Shown here: piece after piece, positions 4,450 to 5,420 of the stretch
How positions within the stretch are numbered: position 1 is the stretch's first letter
How the letters are laid out: each line of letters begins with the position of its first letter
Assembly (NCBI GenBank): GCA_903912275.1
Contig: CAIWGR010000163.1
Span: forward strand, 1 to 5,420
Source: an uncultured delta proteobacterium
GTDB lineage: Bacteria > Myxococcota_A > Bradymonadia > REDH01
Direction: 5' to 3'
Length of the DNA: 5,420 nt
The notes under the pieces: model-generated
What the model saw: the letters and a program-made list of their open reading frames with translations, nothing else
Told to the model about the DNA's origin: nothing
The model's database searches: none
Made by a program: the position numbers and the translations under genes

Positions 4450-5420
4450 TGCACGCCTCTGTGGTCGCCCACCCCAACATCGCCCTCGTGAAGTACTGGG
4501 GCAAGCGCGACAGCCGGCTCAACCTGCCCGCGGCCGGAAGCCTCAGCCTCACCCTTGGGCCCGTCGCCACCCGCACCAGCCTCACCTTCGGCGACGAGGA
4601 AGACTCGCTCGAGCTCAACGGCGTTGCTGTCCCCGCCGCCAAGCGACTCCGCGTCGCCACCCTCCTCGACCGGGTCCGCGACCTCGTCGCGCTCCAGCAG
4701 GGCCCCGCCGCCCGCGCCGCGCTCGGCGGCGCCCGCATCCTCTCGACCAACGACTTCCCCACCGCGGCTGGCCTCGCCTCCTCCTCCAGCGGTTTCGCCG
4801 CCCTCGCCCTCGCGGCGACCGAAGCGGCCGGCCTCCACCTCTCGCTGCCGCAACTCTCTGCCCTTGCCCGCGAGGGCTCCGGCTCTGCCGCCCGCAGCCT
4901 CTTCGGCGGCTTCGCCCGCATGCATGCCGGCACCCGCGCAGACGGCACCGACGCCTTCGCAGAGCCGCTCTTCGACGAGCACCACTGGGACCTCCGCGTC
5001 GTCATCGCCGTCACGGTCGAAGGCGAGAAAGAGGTGGCCTCCACCGACGGCATGAACCTCACCGAGCGCACCTCGCCCTACTACTCGGCCTGGATCGAGA
5101 CGGTCGAACCCGATGTGCAGAGCGCCATCACCGCCATCGCTGCCCGCGACTTCGACCAGCTCGCCCGCATCGCCGAAGCCAGTGCCCTCCGCATGCATGC
5201 CAGCGCCATCGCCGCCGACCCGGGTGTGCTCTACTGGCGCGGCGCCACGGTCGAAGTCATCCATGCTGTTCGACGCCTCCGCGCCGGCGGACTCCCCGTA
5301 TTTTTTACCATCGACGCCGGCCCCCATGTGAAGGTATTCACGCCTGCAGACGAGGTCGCAGCCGTTGTTCTCGCGCTTGAGGCAACTCCCGGCGTGTTGC
5401 GAACCATTGTGACTGCGCCA
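4449..5420 (+). CDS. mvaD: Diphosphomevalonate decarboxylase, C-terminus cut by window edge
   Basis: This enzyme converts 5-diphosphomevalonate and ATP to isopentenyl diphosphate, CO2, ADP and phosphate, the last step of the classical mevalonate pathway. The window holds 324 codons without a stop. Bacterial homologues are about 320-340 residues, so only a short tail is probably missing. Motifs are NIALVKYWGKRD (10-21, with Lys15 and Lys19), the ATP/phosphate loop TNDFPTAAGLASSSSGF (100-116), GSGSAARSLFGGF (143-155, with Ser146 and Arg149 at the substrate-phosphate and catalytic positions), and FTIDAGPHVKVF (286-297), where Asp289 is the catalytic aspartate. All key residues are present, so it should be active. 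His293 replaces the Asn usual in 'DAGPN'. The start ATG at 4449 overlaps the kinase stop by one base and has only a weak ribosome binding site, which fits translational coupling. The decarboxylase motifs separate it clearly from other GHMP members and indicate the classical route, not an archaeal variant. Confidence 0.95.
   Translation, partial: MHASVVAHPNIALVKYWGKRDSRLNLPAAGSLSLTLGPVATRTSLTFGDEEDSLELNGVAVPAAKRLRVATLLDRVRDLVALQQGPAARAALGGARILSTNDFPTAAGLASSSSGFAALALAATEAAGLHLSLPQLSALAREGSGSAARSLFGGFARMHAGTRADGTDAFAEPLFDEHHWDLRVVIAVTVEGEKEVASTDGMNLTERTSPYYSAWIETVEPDVQSAITAIAARDFDQLARIAEASALRMHASAIAADPGVLYWRGATVEVIHAVRRLRAGGLPVFFTIDAGPHVKVFTPADEVAAVVLALEATPGVLRTIVTAP

Noticed and set aside
4191..5327. 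A 378-codon open frame on the minus strand
   Set aside because: It lies antisense to the decarboxylase and the end of the kinase. Its Gly/Glu/Ala-rich low-complexity product is a by-product of C-ending codons on the other strand.

Overview
The window looks like ordinary chromosomal DNA from a GC-rich (clearly above 60% by eye) Gram-negative bacterium. A myxobacterial or related 'deltaproteobacterial' source is my best guess. The reasons are the strongly G/C-ending codons, a small Cys-containing candidate lipoprotein, a DUF6929-like propeller protein, and a mevalonate route to isoprenoids, which Myxococcota use and most Proteobacteria do not. The lineage is inferred from gene style and not from a marker gene.

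Layout from left to right. (1) 1-443, minus: the first 147 codons of a membrane-anchored protein that runs off the left edge and resembles the inactive-transglutaminase/7TM (UUP1) family. (2) A 115-bp divergent gap (444-558) in which I see no convincing promoter. (3) 559-1548, plus: a DUF6929-like protein. (4) 2761-1545, minus: a two-gene operon of a winged-helix regulator-like protein and a small predicted lipoprotein, joined by an ATGA overlap. The lipoprotein gene converges on gene 3, and the two TAG stops share one CTAG palindrome. (5) A 228-bp non-coding gap (2762-2989) with a 7-bp inverted repeat just upstream of the regulator's Shine-Dalgarno sequence. (6) 3466-2990, minus: a stand-alone EVE-domain protein. 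(7) A 68-bp divergent gap (3467-3534) ending in a hairpin that covers the ribosome binding site of the next gene. (8) 3535-4449 and 4449-5420+, plus: mevalonate kinase and diphosphomevalonate decarboxylase, overlapping by one base, the latter cut by the right edge just before its C-terminus.

The functional core is the mevalonate pair. Mevalonate kinase phosphorylates mevalonate, and the decarboxylase makes isopentenyl diphosphate two steps later. Phosphomevalonate kinase, HMG-CoA reductase and IPP isomerase are expected beyond the right edge. The other genes are poorly characterised families with no evident link to that pathway.

One window-wide property stands out: plus-strand genes prefer C-ending codons (CTC, GCC), while minus-strand genes lean towards G-ending ones (CTG, GCG). 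This implies a C-over-G skew on the given strand. I found no RNA gene, mobile element, CRISPR array or phage gene, and no clear sign of a new multi-gene system.
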